A stretch of DNA of 64,000 nucleotides. It comes from Sphingomonas yantingensis (lineage in GTDB: Bacteria; Pseudomonadota; Alphaproteobacteria; Sphingomonadales; Sphingomonadaceae). Made by a program: the position numbers and the translations under genes. Location: the NCBI RefSeq assembly GCF_014199325.1, contig NZ_JACIJJ010000006.1:1-64000 (forward strand). Reading direction: 5' to 3'. Below the pieces are notes generated by a model, which was given only the letters and a program-made list of their open reading frames with translations, did not search any database and was not told where the DNA came from. Each line of letters opens with the position of its first letter. Positions within the stretch are counted from its first letter, which is position 1. Of this stretch, positions 33,453 through 41,095 are shown in pieces.

Positions 33453-34183
33453 TCCTTGCCCAGCTGAGATACCGCGCGCCGCTGCTCGCCGCAGCGATCG
33501 CGCTCACCGCTTGCAGTGCTGCGGGCACATCGACCGCACCACCCCGCACCGCCGATGCCAGCCCCGCACTGGTTGTCGAGCTATATCAGAGCCAGGGATG
33601 CTCGAGCTGTCCGCCGGCGATCGCCAACGTCAACGCGATCGCCGACCGGCCGGATGTCCTCGCCCTGACCTTCGCCGTCACCTATTGGGACCGGCTGGGA
33701 TGGAAGGACACGTTCGGCGACCCCGCCTTCACCGATCGCCAGCGCCGCTACGCCGTCGCCGCCGGCCGACCGGGCGTCTTCACGCCTCAAGTCATCGTCA
33801 ACGGTCGCACCTCGATCGTCGGCGGGCGGCGGGCGGAACTGGATGCGGCGCTCAAGGCGACCCCGCGGCTGGCGGGCGGTCCGGCGATCGCGGCGAACGG
33901 GTCCGACGTGACCATCGCGGCGGGCATCCGCCCCGGGAGGCCGGCGGCCGTGTGGCTCGTCCGCTACGACCCCCGCACGCTGCGCGTTGCCATCGGCCGG
34001 GGGGAGAATGGCGGCCGAAAGATCGACCACCGCAACGTCGTGCGCCAGCTGATACGGCTGGGCAGCTGGAACGGCAGCGCGACCCGGTTTAGCGTAGGAC
34101 AAGCAGTGCCCAAGGGGCTTGCGGGAGCGATCCTCGTTCAGGATGGCGCGAACGGTCCAATCCTCGCCGCGCGCCATGTCTAG
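33449..34183 (+). CDS. DUF1223-domain exported protein
   Basis: 244 aa. A lipoprotein-like signal (LLAAAIALTACSAAG) gives a lipidation Cys near residue 21. The DUF1223 domain has a thioredoxin-like ELYQSQGCSSCPPA motif and FTPQVIVNGRTSIVGGRR. DUF1223 proteins often travel with metal or bufferin loci and may handle thiols or copper in the periplasm. It overlaps bufC by four bases, so it is the last gene of the SigF-driven operon. Confidence 0.88.
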   Translation: MILAQLRYRAPLLAAAIALTACSAAGTSTAPPRTADASPALVVELYQSQGCSSCPPAIANVNAIADRPDVLALTFAVTYWDRLGWKDTFGDPAFTDRQRRYAVAAGRPGVFTPQVIVNGRTSIVGGRRAELDAALKATPRLAGGPAIAANGSDVTIAAGIRPGRPAAVWLVRYDPRTLRVAIGRGENGGRKIDHRNVVRQLIRLGSWNGSATRFSVGQAVPKGLAGAILVQDGANGPILAARHV

Positions 34184-34537
34184 TAGACTGGCGGAGCGAA
34201 GCTGAGCGAGAGCGCAATGGCGGCCTCGCGGCAACTGCGACCCAATTCCAGCCGTTCGCAGCCGGCTTTCACCACCCCAACTTCGGTCATTCGTTCATAC
34301 TGCGCGACAATGCCGATCGGCAGGGCGGAAGGGCGAGGATTGGGACAAAGCCGTCGTTCCCACGCCGCAGGCTGAGCGTCAGCTCTTGTCAGAAGCCGAC
34401 GTTCAGCACTTGCCTGCGTCATGAAGCGTGACGTAACGTGCAAAGCTTATCTTCGGCGAACAACTCTCGATTGAGCTGGAGCCTCAAGGTAACCTTATAC
34501 CTCTGACCGGTGCCCCAACTCAGCTCGGCTAAAGCTA
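34184..34537. other. Module seam with dispersed repeat copies
   Basis: About 350 bases with no convincing gene. Two copies of the dispersed motif occur at 34239-34258 and 34274-34293 (GACCCAATTCCAGCCGTTCG and ACCCCAACTTCGGTCATTCG). The right part becomes AT-richer. It separates the bufferin locus from the defence operon. Confidence 0.55.
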
Positions 34538-35191
34538 TCAGCTGAAGTCGTTGTCACCCCGTCGCCAATGGATGAGCTCGAGTTCGTCGATGGCTGACCC
34601 GGCGGTGACCAACGCGAGGCCGTCGGCAAAAACCGCGCCGCCGCGTCCCTCAAGATCGAGTCCACGGGCGCGATTGCGTAGATCGTCTCCCATCACCTCG
34701 AACGGAATCGACGAGCGATCGGTATCTATCGCGTCGTTCAGGAACGAGCGCAGGGCGAGCTTAGCGACGTCTGCGCGGATCGCAAACAGGTGCGAGTGGA
34801 CAAATGGGCGCAGCCACGGCCAGTCCGAAGCCGCATGCAGCCGCGTTTGCGGGACGTTCGACACGTCGCTCCAAATGGTCGGCGGAACGAGAGGACCGGT
34901 AACCCAATACTGATCGAGCCAACGGAAACGCAGGAACGGGACGAACTCTGTATACCCCGCTCGGTCCGTTCCATGCCGGATCGCGTTAGCTAAAACTGGC
35001 GAATGGGCGAGCCCGAAAGCGGTCGCGAAGTTATTCTTCTGAATATCCGTCCCGACCTCGTCGTCATCAACGCTGGCAACAGGGGTGGAGTTCGGCGGGG
35101 CGGGCGACGGCGTGGTCGGTGCGGTGTGATGGACCCGAAACTCAGCGGCGGTGGGCGATCTCATCCACGCGCCGATGCTGTAGCCCCGCAC
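34538..35191 (-). CDS. Hypothetical 217-aa protein downstream of the ABC-3C operon
   Basis: From a GTG at 35191. A Pro/Thr-rich N-terminal stretch (residues 22-40) is followed by a globular part rich in Trp and Arg (RFRWLDQYWVTGPLV, ASDWPWLRPFVHSH) and a C-terminal mixed region ending IDELELIHWRRGDNDFS. I do not recognise the family. It follows the truncated DUF2326 gene by 14 bp in the same direction, so it is probably transcribed with the defence operon. The open frame extends upstream of 35191 in the space where the DUF2326 domain should be, so it could also be a fusion product of a deletion. Confidence 0.45.
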   Translation of the reverse strand: MRGYSIGAWMRSPTAAEFRVHHTAPTTPSPAPPNSTPVASVDDDEVGTDIQKNNFATAFGLAHSPVLANAIRHGTDRAGYTEFVPFLRFRWLDQYWVTGPLVPPTIWSDVSNVPQTRLHAASDWPWLRPFVHSHLFAIRADVAKLALRSFLNDAIDTDRSSIPFEVMGDDLRNRARGLDLEGRGGAVFADGLALVTAGSAIDELELIHWRRGDNDFS

Positions 35192-35205
35192 CGCGGTCTG
35201 GTTGC

Positions 35206-36636
35206 CTACGACGTGTCCGAGATGCGGCTCTGCGGCAGGAAACGCAGGCCGGTATCAGTGGCTGAAATAGCCAGTTGGCCGGGCTTCTCATACAGGCGTT
35301 CGGAGATTTCCGAAAAGGTGCGGCTCGCTGTATCGACGATCGCCGATCGCTCGCGGCGGTCCTGACGCATCGCGCGCACGGCTTCCTCCACCTCGCGTTC
35401 AAGCGCCTCGGCTCGCTCTTCGAGCTTTCGAGCCTCCTGCAGACGCCCCTCAAGCTGCTTGAGCTCAGACTCACGTCCGGCGAGTTCATCGCGTAGCCGT
35501 AGCAGTTCGTCGGCAGGGCCGCTCGCACGCAAAGATCGCGTGATGTCGCGGCGGCGCGCTTCTATGAGTTCGCGAAGCGGCTGGCGCTTGGCGATACGCT
35601 GCTGCGCCGCCGCGATTTCGTTTTGCAGATGGGATTGCCGGTTCTCGAGCAACTTCTCGTGAAAGCGGTGGACCTCTTCATATCGATCGGTCACGAGGTC
35701 AGGGAAGACGATCCTCGCTTCTTCGAACAAGCGGGCGATGTCCGGTACGTCGGTAAAGATCTCCGCCTCCAAAGCCCGCGCGTTCACGTCGATCGCCTCT
35801 TGATCGATCACATCGCCGTCGGAGAGATCGCGGAAATCTTGATTGAGGGTAGCGAGTTCGCGTTCCAGCTCGCGAAAGGCGGGCAGGACGTTGAACGCTT
35901 CGATCCGCTCCGCCAGACGATCGCGCCCGAGCTTTACCGAGGCGATCTGCGCCTCAAGCTGAGCCTCAAGGTCGGCGCGCTTGGCCCCCTCGGCAGCGGC
36001 CTTATCCAAGGTGGCTAGAGCGGTCTGTGCATCCTTGGTCTGTTTGAGTGCTGCCTTTGCCTGGTGCAGTCGACGCACGAGTTCAGCATCGAGACCAAAC
36101 AGGTGGGCGAGTGAAGTTTCAGCCGAAGCGGTGGACTGGTTCCTGAAGGTCCGGACGGGGCTGTCGAGGCCGCCATCCCGCTTGCGGCGGGCGAAATAGC
36201 TGACGAGTTGCCGATATGAGACGTCGCCGTTGCCGCGCTTCTCGCGCAGCCTGAACCACTCCTCGCCGAGCCGTTTGCACCACTGCGCGTTCTGAATACG
36301 ATCTACGCCGGACTGTGGAGAGCGGATGAAGACCTGCTTGGCGTTGGCGACGCTGCGCGTGACCTCGATCCGCTCGGGACCGACATCGAGATCAAGCGTG
36401 AAATTCCATTCGGCCAGGGCAGGTGCGGTAAGGGCGCCCTCGGGTTTGCCCCCGAGAAGGAAGTGAACCAAATCGATGGTGCTCGACTTGCCGGCACCAT
36501 TGCGGCTGCGCCTCTCGCTGGCGCGACTACTATCCTGGTCGCTCCCATCGGCGCGCGTCGCGAGAAGGATGTTGAGGCCGGGGCGGAGGTTCAGCGTCCT
36601 GAAGCCTGCCCGGTCCGCTGCCAGCCTGTGCAGCAT
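35206..36636 (-). pseudogene. ABC-three-component ATPase with DUF2326, C-terminally truncated
   Basis: 476 aa from the ATG at 36636. The SMC-like N-terminal half has the P-loop RSRNGAGKSST at residues 43-53, and a long coiled coil follows (about residues 230-440). The sequence enters the DUF2326 domain (LAISATDTGLRFLP) and stops within about ten residues; the domain should continue for about 120 more. The missing part contains the second ATPase half, so the protein is probably inactive unless the short form works. Its start overlaps the middle-component stop (TGATG), as in intact ABC-3C operons. Confidence 0.75.
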
Positions 36637-36878
36637 CAATGCCCTCCTACGCGGCGACGAATCAAGCCGTCGTCGCCGAGCGAGACCAACTTCATCAGGA
36701 AGAGGAGATCGATCGCAAGGATGAAGAAGGCATACGAGACCGGCCGGGCCTCCTGCTGCATGCGGAATTCGTCCCAAACTCCGGAGACCGTGCGCGGGGA
36801 GCCGAGGCCGTCAAAAACCTTACCCGCCAGGGTGAGCAGTGCCCGATCCGGACTGATGTTCTTCGTTGGAAGAATCAC
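36636..36878 (-). CDS. ABC-three-component middle component (MC6-like)
   Basis: 80 aa. MILPTKNISPDRALL, then TVSGVWDEF, YAFFILAIDLLFLMKLVSL and GLIRRRV is the recognisable pattern of the small ABC-3C middle component that pairs with DUF2326 ATPases. It is a winged-HTH-like adaptor. It overlaps the gene before it by four bases and the ATPase by one. ABC-3C systems are predicted anti-phage or conflict systems. Confidence 0.8.
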   Translation of the reverse strand: MILPTKNISPDRALLTLAGKVFDGLGSPRTVSGVWDEFRMQQEARPVSYAFFILAIDLLFLMKLVSLGDDGLIRRRVGGH

Positions 36879-37459
36879 GGCGCAAAACCCATCACTGGAA
36901 TCTCAAATATCTGACACGTCACAAAAAAGCGGGTCACGATCGCGAGAGCCGCGGTGTCGCGCTCTGCTTCGCCCGTGCCGCCGCCTGCGAAGATTACCAA
37001 TTCCCTAAATGTGTGATCGGGTTCAAGGCCGGAGGTGACGCACTCTGCGTATCGGGCCTTGAACCCTTGGGCCATACGTTCGGGCTCCTCGGGGTCGGGC
37101 TGATCGCGCAGATACTCTTCGACCTTTGCGACGCCGGTCTGGCCGATCGAGAGGAAGTGGCGCGTCGCATCGGATAGCGCGTTGAAGGCCACCTTGGTCG
37201 CGAGATCGGCAGAGAGGGATACGGGCTCGTTCGGATCGGTGGCGATGGCGCGGCGAATCAAGGTTAGTGCACGCCCAAGGTTCGCGTAGGTGATCCTTGC
37301 CATGTCCGTCGGCCGGGGCGCGCGGCCATATAGTCGCATACGCTCCTCCGCCGGCAGGCTTTTGATCAGGTCCAGAATGTCGGACCGCGTGAGCGGTCCG
37401 GCCGGCACCTTAAGTTCGTCGGCGAGCTGCTCTATCTTGCGCACCAGTTCTGAGGGCAT
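36875..37459 (-). CDS. First gene of the ABC-three-component operon, probably lacking its effector domain
   Basis: 194 aa from the ATG at 37459. It is helical and ends in AALAIVTRFFVTCQIFEI, like the C-terminal domain of the first ABC-3C component. An N-terminal effector (nuclease, protease or similar), usual in this position, is absent. At about 37460 the sequence changes abruptly to the helicase fragment of opposite orientation, so the 5' end was probably lost by rearrangement. The assignment rests mainly on operon position and overlap with the middle component. Confidence 0.55.
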   Translation of the reverse strand: MPSELVRKIEQLADELKVPAGPLTRSDILDLIKSLPAEERMRLYGRAPRPTDMARITYANLGRALTLIRRAIATDPNEPVSLSADLATKVAFNALSDATRHFLSIGQTGVAKVEEYLRDQPDPEEPERMAQGFKARYAECVTSGLEPDHTFRELVIFAGGGTGEAERDTAALAIVTRFFVTCQIFEIPVMGFAP

Positions 37460-37475
37460 CGGCCGGCGGTGCACA

Positions 37476-38798
37476 GATGCGCAGTCAAGGCTCGATCTCG
37501 GCTGCGACGCCGCCATCGAGTCGTTCGAACGCCAGGCAAGCAACGCTTTCAAGTTGGCGGAGAAGCAGCGCGCTGCAATCCGCAACGCCATCGAATTGCC
37601 GTTGTCGATCGTCATCGGGGGAGCTGGAACCGGTAAGACAGCATGTCTCGCCGCTCTCCATCACGCCGTGGAACAGCTTCAGGATAGAAAAGACGCTGTC
37701 CTTCAGATGGCGCTCGCGGGGCGAGCAGCCAAGAGGATGCGGGAGGCGACTGGGAGAGAAGCTGTGACGATTGCTGGCTTCATTCATACGATGGAGCAGA
37801 GTCGCATAATGCAGGCCACTCATGTCATCATCGACGAGGCGTCGATGCTGGACGTAGCCAGCTTCTATGCTGTTCTTCGACGTCTGAAGGGGCGTGCGAA
37901 CCTCGTGCTGGTCGGAGATGACTTCCAGTTGCCGCCGGTCGGCAGCGGGAAGATCCTTCATCTGTTAGCTGGACGCGAGGGGCTTCCCGTCACGGTACTC
38001 GATCAAATCTGGCGGCAGGAGAAGGGTAACTCAATCCGGGACGTCGCGCGCGCCGTACGGAAAAAAGAAATCGACCATCTCCCAATCTTTGAGGGACCCG
38101 CAGATGGCGTATTCATGATCGCGCCTGGGGAGGACGCGGTTAGAACCACCTGCGAAGTATTCGCCGATCTCGGGGGTACCGAGGATCATTGTGACATCTG
38201 CGTCATCGCTCCTCGCCGTCGCACCGGACACGGCAATGCCCTAACAATCAACACCGCCATCCACGAAAGCCATTTCAGTGCGCGAGGCGTAGCGAACGGC
38301 TTGGCGGGGAAGAGCGGGTTCTGCTTGGGGGATCGGTTCGTTTGCGACGTGAACCATTGGGATGTCGACCTGATGAACGGTAGTCTTGGCCGGATACTCA
38401 GGTTGGCGACGAGCGACGAGATCGACCAAAGCCGCCGGGACCGCGCAGCGCGTGGAGCCGAAAATGGCGATCTGCCGTTCGTGTTGGTGGAAGTCGATGG
38501 CACGACCCGCCTTTTGGATCGCCGACACTTGGCAAGCTGTTCGTGGGGATACGCGCTAACCTGCCATCGAGCGCAAGGATCTGACTTCGAGCGTGTCATC
38601 GTTTTCCTCGACGACGACATGGATCAAAGCTGGTTGTATACGGCGATTACCCGTGGAAGGCGGCAGGTCGTGCTTGTGGGGACGCCGGACCAATACCGCC
38701 GCATTGTGCGAACGACGCCCAAAGTTGATCAACGGCGTGTCGCGTTGGACGTCCTCCTTGCTTCTCACAGATCCTCCGAAATTTCATCACATGCCTGA
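37476..38798 (+). pseudogene. RecD-like superfamily 1 helicase, 5'-truncated
   Basis: About 440 residues of a RecD2-type helicase. Visible motifs are Walker A GGAGTGKTACL, motif II VIIDEASMLD, LVLVGDDFQLPPVG, and the C-terminal SH3-like and motif VI region TCHRAQGSDFERVIVFL plus YTAITRGRRQVVLVG. The family has several hundred residues before Walker A; here there are about 45, with no suitable start codon. The 5' end meets the defence operon head to head at about 37460-37476. The 3' end overlaps the integrase by 8 bases, which suggests the two worked together in the ancestral element. Confidence 0.8.
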
Positions 38799-40176
38799 AT
38801 CCGACGTTGCTAACGGGTTGATCGTTCTCACCGATGCGACCTGCATGATCAAAGAGAAGCGCTATCCAGGGATCCCCACGCTTGTGTGGAATGACGGCAT
38901 TGATGAGGACGCTTCAGACTGGTTTCGAGACCTTGTGGTTCGCGATGGACTAGCGATCAGTAGTGTGGAAGAATATGCGAATATCCTCCGACCCTTCCTT
39001 CGCTTCTGCCGCTCGAGACGGAGAAACTGGAGGACCGTCGATGATGACTTCCTGCTGGTTTGGCGAGAAGAGCTGCACCGCGGCCAAAGCGTCGGAATCC
39101 CTCGGGTGAACACCTCCTTGGACGTAATATTCAGCTTCTATCAGTGGGCGGAGGAGAAGAGGCGTATTCGTTACCACGTCGGCATCTACACCGATGACGA
39201 GATACCGGCTCAGATCAGAGAACACGGCTTTTCCATAACAGCTAAGCGAACATTCCGAAAGACGCGACATGGAAAGGTTTTCGCGAGCTGGTCAACGAAG
39301 CTGAAGCTTGCTGGTGCGAGGCAAAGTTCGCGTCTTCGTCATACTCCGACCGAAGATGAGACACGTCGCGCTCACGAGGTAATCGCTGAGCAACCTCTGG
39401 GTGAACGAGACTCGCTAATGTTCTCTTGGGCGGAGGAAGTCGGAACCCGTCGGTCTGAGATTCTGCAAGTACGCAAGTCGCATATGCCAACCCAGTCAGA
39501 ACTGGAAAAGCTTATTGATCTAGGTGAGGACTGGTGTATTGAGCTCAAACGCAAGGGGGGTAAAACAAAGCCAATTTACGTTTCACCAGACCTGGTAATC
39601 AGAACGATGGACTTCATAGAGGTTGGAAGGGCAGACATCGTCAGCCTCTGTAAGGCTAAGATCGTTGATTACCACGAACCGGATGAGGTGTTCATCTCGA
39701 CCCGCACCGGTCTCGTTCTGCATCCAGACAGTGTGACCTCTCTTGGGGCAAAGGCCTTCAACAGCGCGGGTATCACGAACGCGAACATACACCGGCTACG
39801 CGCGCGCAAGGCCGTCGAGGTGGTCGAAACGCTCGTCGAGGCGGTATTCAGCGGTGAGATGATCGGCTCCCAGACGAGCTGGATCGAAACCATACTCACG
39901 CTTGCAGCCGAGCGCATGGGACATATGAGTCCCGAGTCTCTGCGCCCGTACCTAAATTATGTACTGAAAAGGCGTATCGAGAAATCCGACGCGAACGCAG
40001 TGGCGAAGCTCAAAACGAAGCGGCGTCAACTCGAGGCACATGTAGGTACGCTTGCCCGTCGCTTGTCGCAGCACTGCGAGCTTCATCGCGCTGCGCGGTT
40101 GATCGCGGATTTGAGAAACGAGGAAGCAGCTTCAGCGTTGCGGCGGATCGCCGACGAGCTGCTTCTCGGTGCCTAA
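38791..40176 (+). CDS. Tyrosine recombinase (integrase) of the element
   Basis: 461 aa. The N-terminal half contains a SAM-like DNA-binding region (SVEEYANILRPFLRFC). The catalytic domain has Arg in EVGTRRSEI (about 220), Lys in KRKGGKTKPIYV (about 255), HRLRARK (His334, Arg337), MGH (His378) and the nucleophile Tyr in RPYLNY (387). All catalytic residues are present. The gene points toward attR, 330 bp away, as expected for an element's own integrase. It should catalyse insertion at thyA and excision. The DNA is AT-richer than the cargo. It begins 8 bases before the helicase stop. Confidence 0.93.
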   Translation: MPESDVANGLIVLTDATCMIKEKRYPGIPTLVWNDGIDEDASDWFRDLVVRDGLAISSVEEYANILRPFLRFCRSRRRNWRTVDDDFLLVWREELHRGQSVGIPRVNTSLDVIFSFYQWAEEKRRIRYHVGIYTDDEIPAQIREHGFSITAKRTFRKTRHGKVFASWSTKLKLAGARQSSRLRHTPTEDETRRAHEVIAEQPLGERDSLMFSWAEEVGTRRSEILQVRKSHMPTQSELEKLIDLGEDWCIELKRKGGKTKPIYVSPDLVIRTMDFIEVGRADIVSLCKAKIVDYHEPDEVFISTRTGLVLHPDSVTSLGAKAFNSAGITNANIHRLRARKAVEVVETLVEAVFSGEMIGSQTSWIETILTLAAERMGHMSPESLRPYLNYVLKRRIEKSDANAVAKLKTKRRQLEAHVGTLARRLSQHCELHRAARLIADLRNEEAASALRRIADELLLGA

Positions 40177-40268
40177 GACTTCTTCCAAATGGATTGTTAC
40201 CATAAAGACCGTCCGCTCGCTTCACTCGCGCTGCCGACTCCTAACCGAGCGGATGCGTGTTGACCGAG

Positions 40269-40288
40269 CCCGCTGCTGGTGCAGCGGG
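40269..40288. repeat. Hairpin downstream of the integrase
   Basis: Perfect 8-bp stem CCCGCTGC and GCAGCGGG with the loop TGGT. It lies 93 bp after the integrase stop and may end its transcript. No U-tract follows. Confidence 0.6.
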
Positions 40289-40315
40289 AGTGAAAGTCGG
40301 TCGTGGGTCCGGCCA

Positions 40316-40413
40316 ATCCCGGTACTCCACAGGTACCTCCCGCGGGCATCACCGCCAGCGCTCTGGGCTGCGCGCGGCGATGCCCGCGGGGCCCTCCTAT
40401 GGATTACCGGGAT
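40316..40413. repeat. Large imperfect hairpin near attR
   Basis: Two arms of about 35 bases (40316-40350 and 40379-40413) around a 28-base loop. The inner 11-12 bp (CCGCGGGCATC and GATGCCCGCGG) and the outer ATCCCGGTA and TACCGGGAT match exactly. Mismatches are confined to the middle of each arm. It is much longer than a normal terminator. It could be a structured RNA, a MITE-like repeat, or a recombination structure. Confidence 0.65.
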
Positions 40414-40495
40414 CGACCTCTGTCGGTGTATGGCGCATTAGGGTAAGCAGCGATAAGTGTGGTTACTGTAGCGATTGATGCTGATTCATCGCACA

Positions 40496-40509
40496 CCGGA
40501 AAAGCGTTC
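40496..40509. other. attR: right junction of the integrated element
   Basis: Element end CCGGAAAA (40496-40503), GCG, then TTC (40507-40509) shared with the left junction, followed by resident thyA in frame (Asn-Ala-Phe-Ser). The left partner is TTTTCCGG at 1342-1349. Exchange inside TTC restores an intact resident gene. Confidence 0.8.
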
Positions 40510-40776
40510 AACGCGTTTTCGGCATCGATGCTGCTTCGGATGCTGGCGCAACAATGCGATCTCGAACCCCGCGAGCTCGTCTGGAGCGCGGGCGACGCGC
40601 ACATCTATCTCAACCACGCGCATCTGGTCGAGGCGACGCTGGCGCGCGAACCGCGATCGGAGCCGCGGCTCAGGATCACGCGCCGGCCCATCTCGATCTT
40701 CGATTACGCGATCGAGGATTTCGAGGTCGAGGGCTACGACCCGCATCCGCATATCGCGGCGCCCGTTGCGGTCTGA
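40507..40776 (+). pseudogene. thyA: Resident thymidylate synthase, 3' fragment
   Basis: Encodes the last 89 residues of ThyA: MLLRMLAQQCDLEPRELVW, GDAHIYLNHAHLVEA, and the C-terminal EDFEVEGYDPHPHIAAPVAV. It continues exactly where the 5' fragment (688-1341) ends, in the same frame. An in-frame GTG at 40459 opens a short frame through element DNA, but it would lack the catalytic Cys. Excision of the element would rejoin the two pieces. Confidence 0.95.
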
Positions 40777-40839
40777 AGGCCGGGGTTGAAGCCGGGGGCG
40801 TCACCGCCACATCGGACCTGGACATCAAGGAGCAAGCCG

Positions 40840-40998
40840 ATGGGCCAGCGCCCGCCGCACGTCAAACCGCCCGCCTATCTCTCGAAGAGCCCGCCCGTGC
40901 CCAAGCCCGAGCCGGCGGAGCGCAAGCCCGATCCCGACGGCCGCGATCCCGTGCGATACGGCGACTGGGAGCTGAAGGGGATCGCGATAGACTTTTAA
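40840..40998 (+). CDS. DUF1674-family small protein (SDH assembly factor 4-like)
   Basis: 52 aa. The C-terminal DPVRYGDWELKGIAIDF is the diagnostic DUF1674/SDHAF4 motif; the rest is Pro/Lys-rich. Homologues help flavinylated SdhA assemble into succinate dehydrogenase. AAGGAG precedes the ATG at 40840. It follows the thyA 3' part by 64 bp and was probably its operon partner before insertion. Confidence 0.88.
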   Translation: MGQRPPHVKPPAYLSKSPPVPKPEPAERKPDPDGRDPVRYGDWELKGIAIDF

Positions 40999-41007
40999 AG
41001 CCTCGCC

Positions 41008-41085
41008 CGTCATCCTAGCGAAGGCTGGGATCGCTTCGTATGGGAGCGCTCAAACGGCCGGGGTCCCAGCCTCCGCTGGGATGAC
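41008..41085. repeat. Inverted repeat (sphingomonad-type intergenic repeat), possible bidirectional terminator
   Basis: The arms at 41008-41030 and 41063-41085 match in 21 of 23 positions (CGTCATCC, then CAGCGRAGGCTGGGA). It lies between convergent genes. Similar CTGGGAT-type hairpins recur at 55633-55650. Confidence 0.7.
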
Positions 41086-41095
41086 GGCTTGTCGT

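Larger units (their letters stand above)
1342..40509. mobile_element. 39-kb integrative element inserted in thyA, carrying a replacement thyA
   Basis: Boundaries come from the in-frame split of thyA (left piece to 1341, right piece from 40507) and from the matching inverted ends TTTTCCGG and CCGGAAAA. The cargo includes a complete second thymidylate synthase, arsenic, divalent-metal and chromate genes, sulfite oxidation, a bufferin cluster with its sigma factor, a decaying ABC-three-component defence operon, and a tyrosine integrase at the right end. No conjugation, replication or capsid genes are recognisable, so it is better called a genomic island or integrative element than an ICE or prophage. 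The outer 3-4 kb at each end is visibly AT-richer than the cargo, which suggests an older recombination chassis filled with resistance modules. Confidence 0.9.

Noticed and set aside
1342..40509. The insertion as a prophage or a self-splicing intron (thymidylate synthase genes of phages carry introns)
   Set aside because: At 39 kb with an integrase, resistance cargo and att-like ends it is not an intron. No capsid, terminase, tail or lysis genes were recognised.
40459..40776. A GTG-initiated 105-codon frame at the right junction as a separate gene
   Set aside because: It is the thyA 3' fragment read through from element DNA. It lacks the catalytic cysteine half and has no ribosome site.
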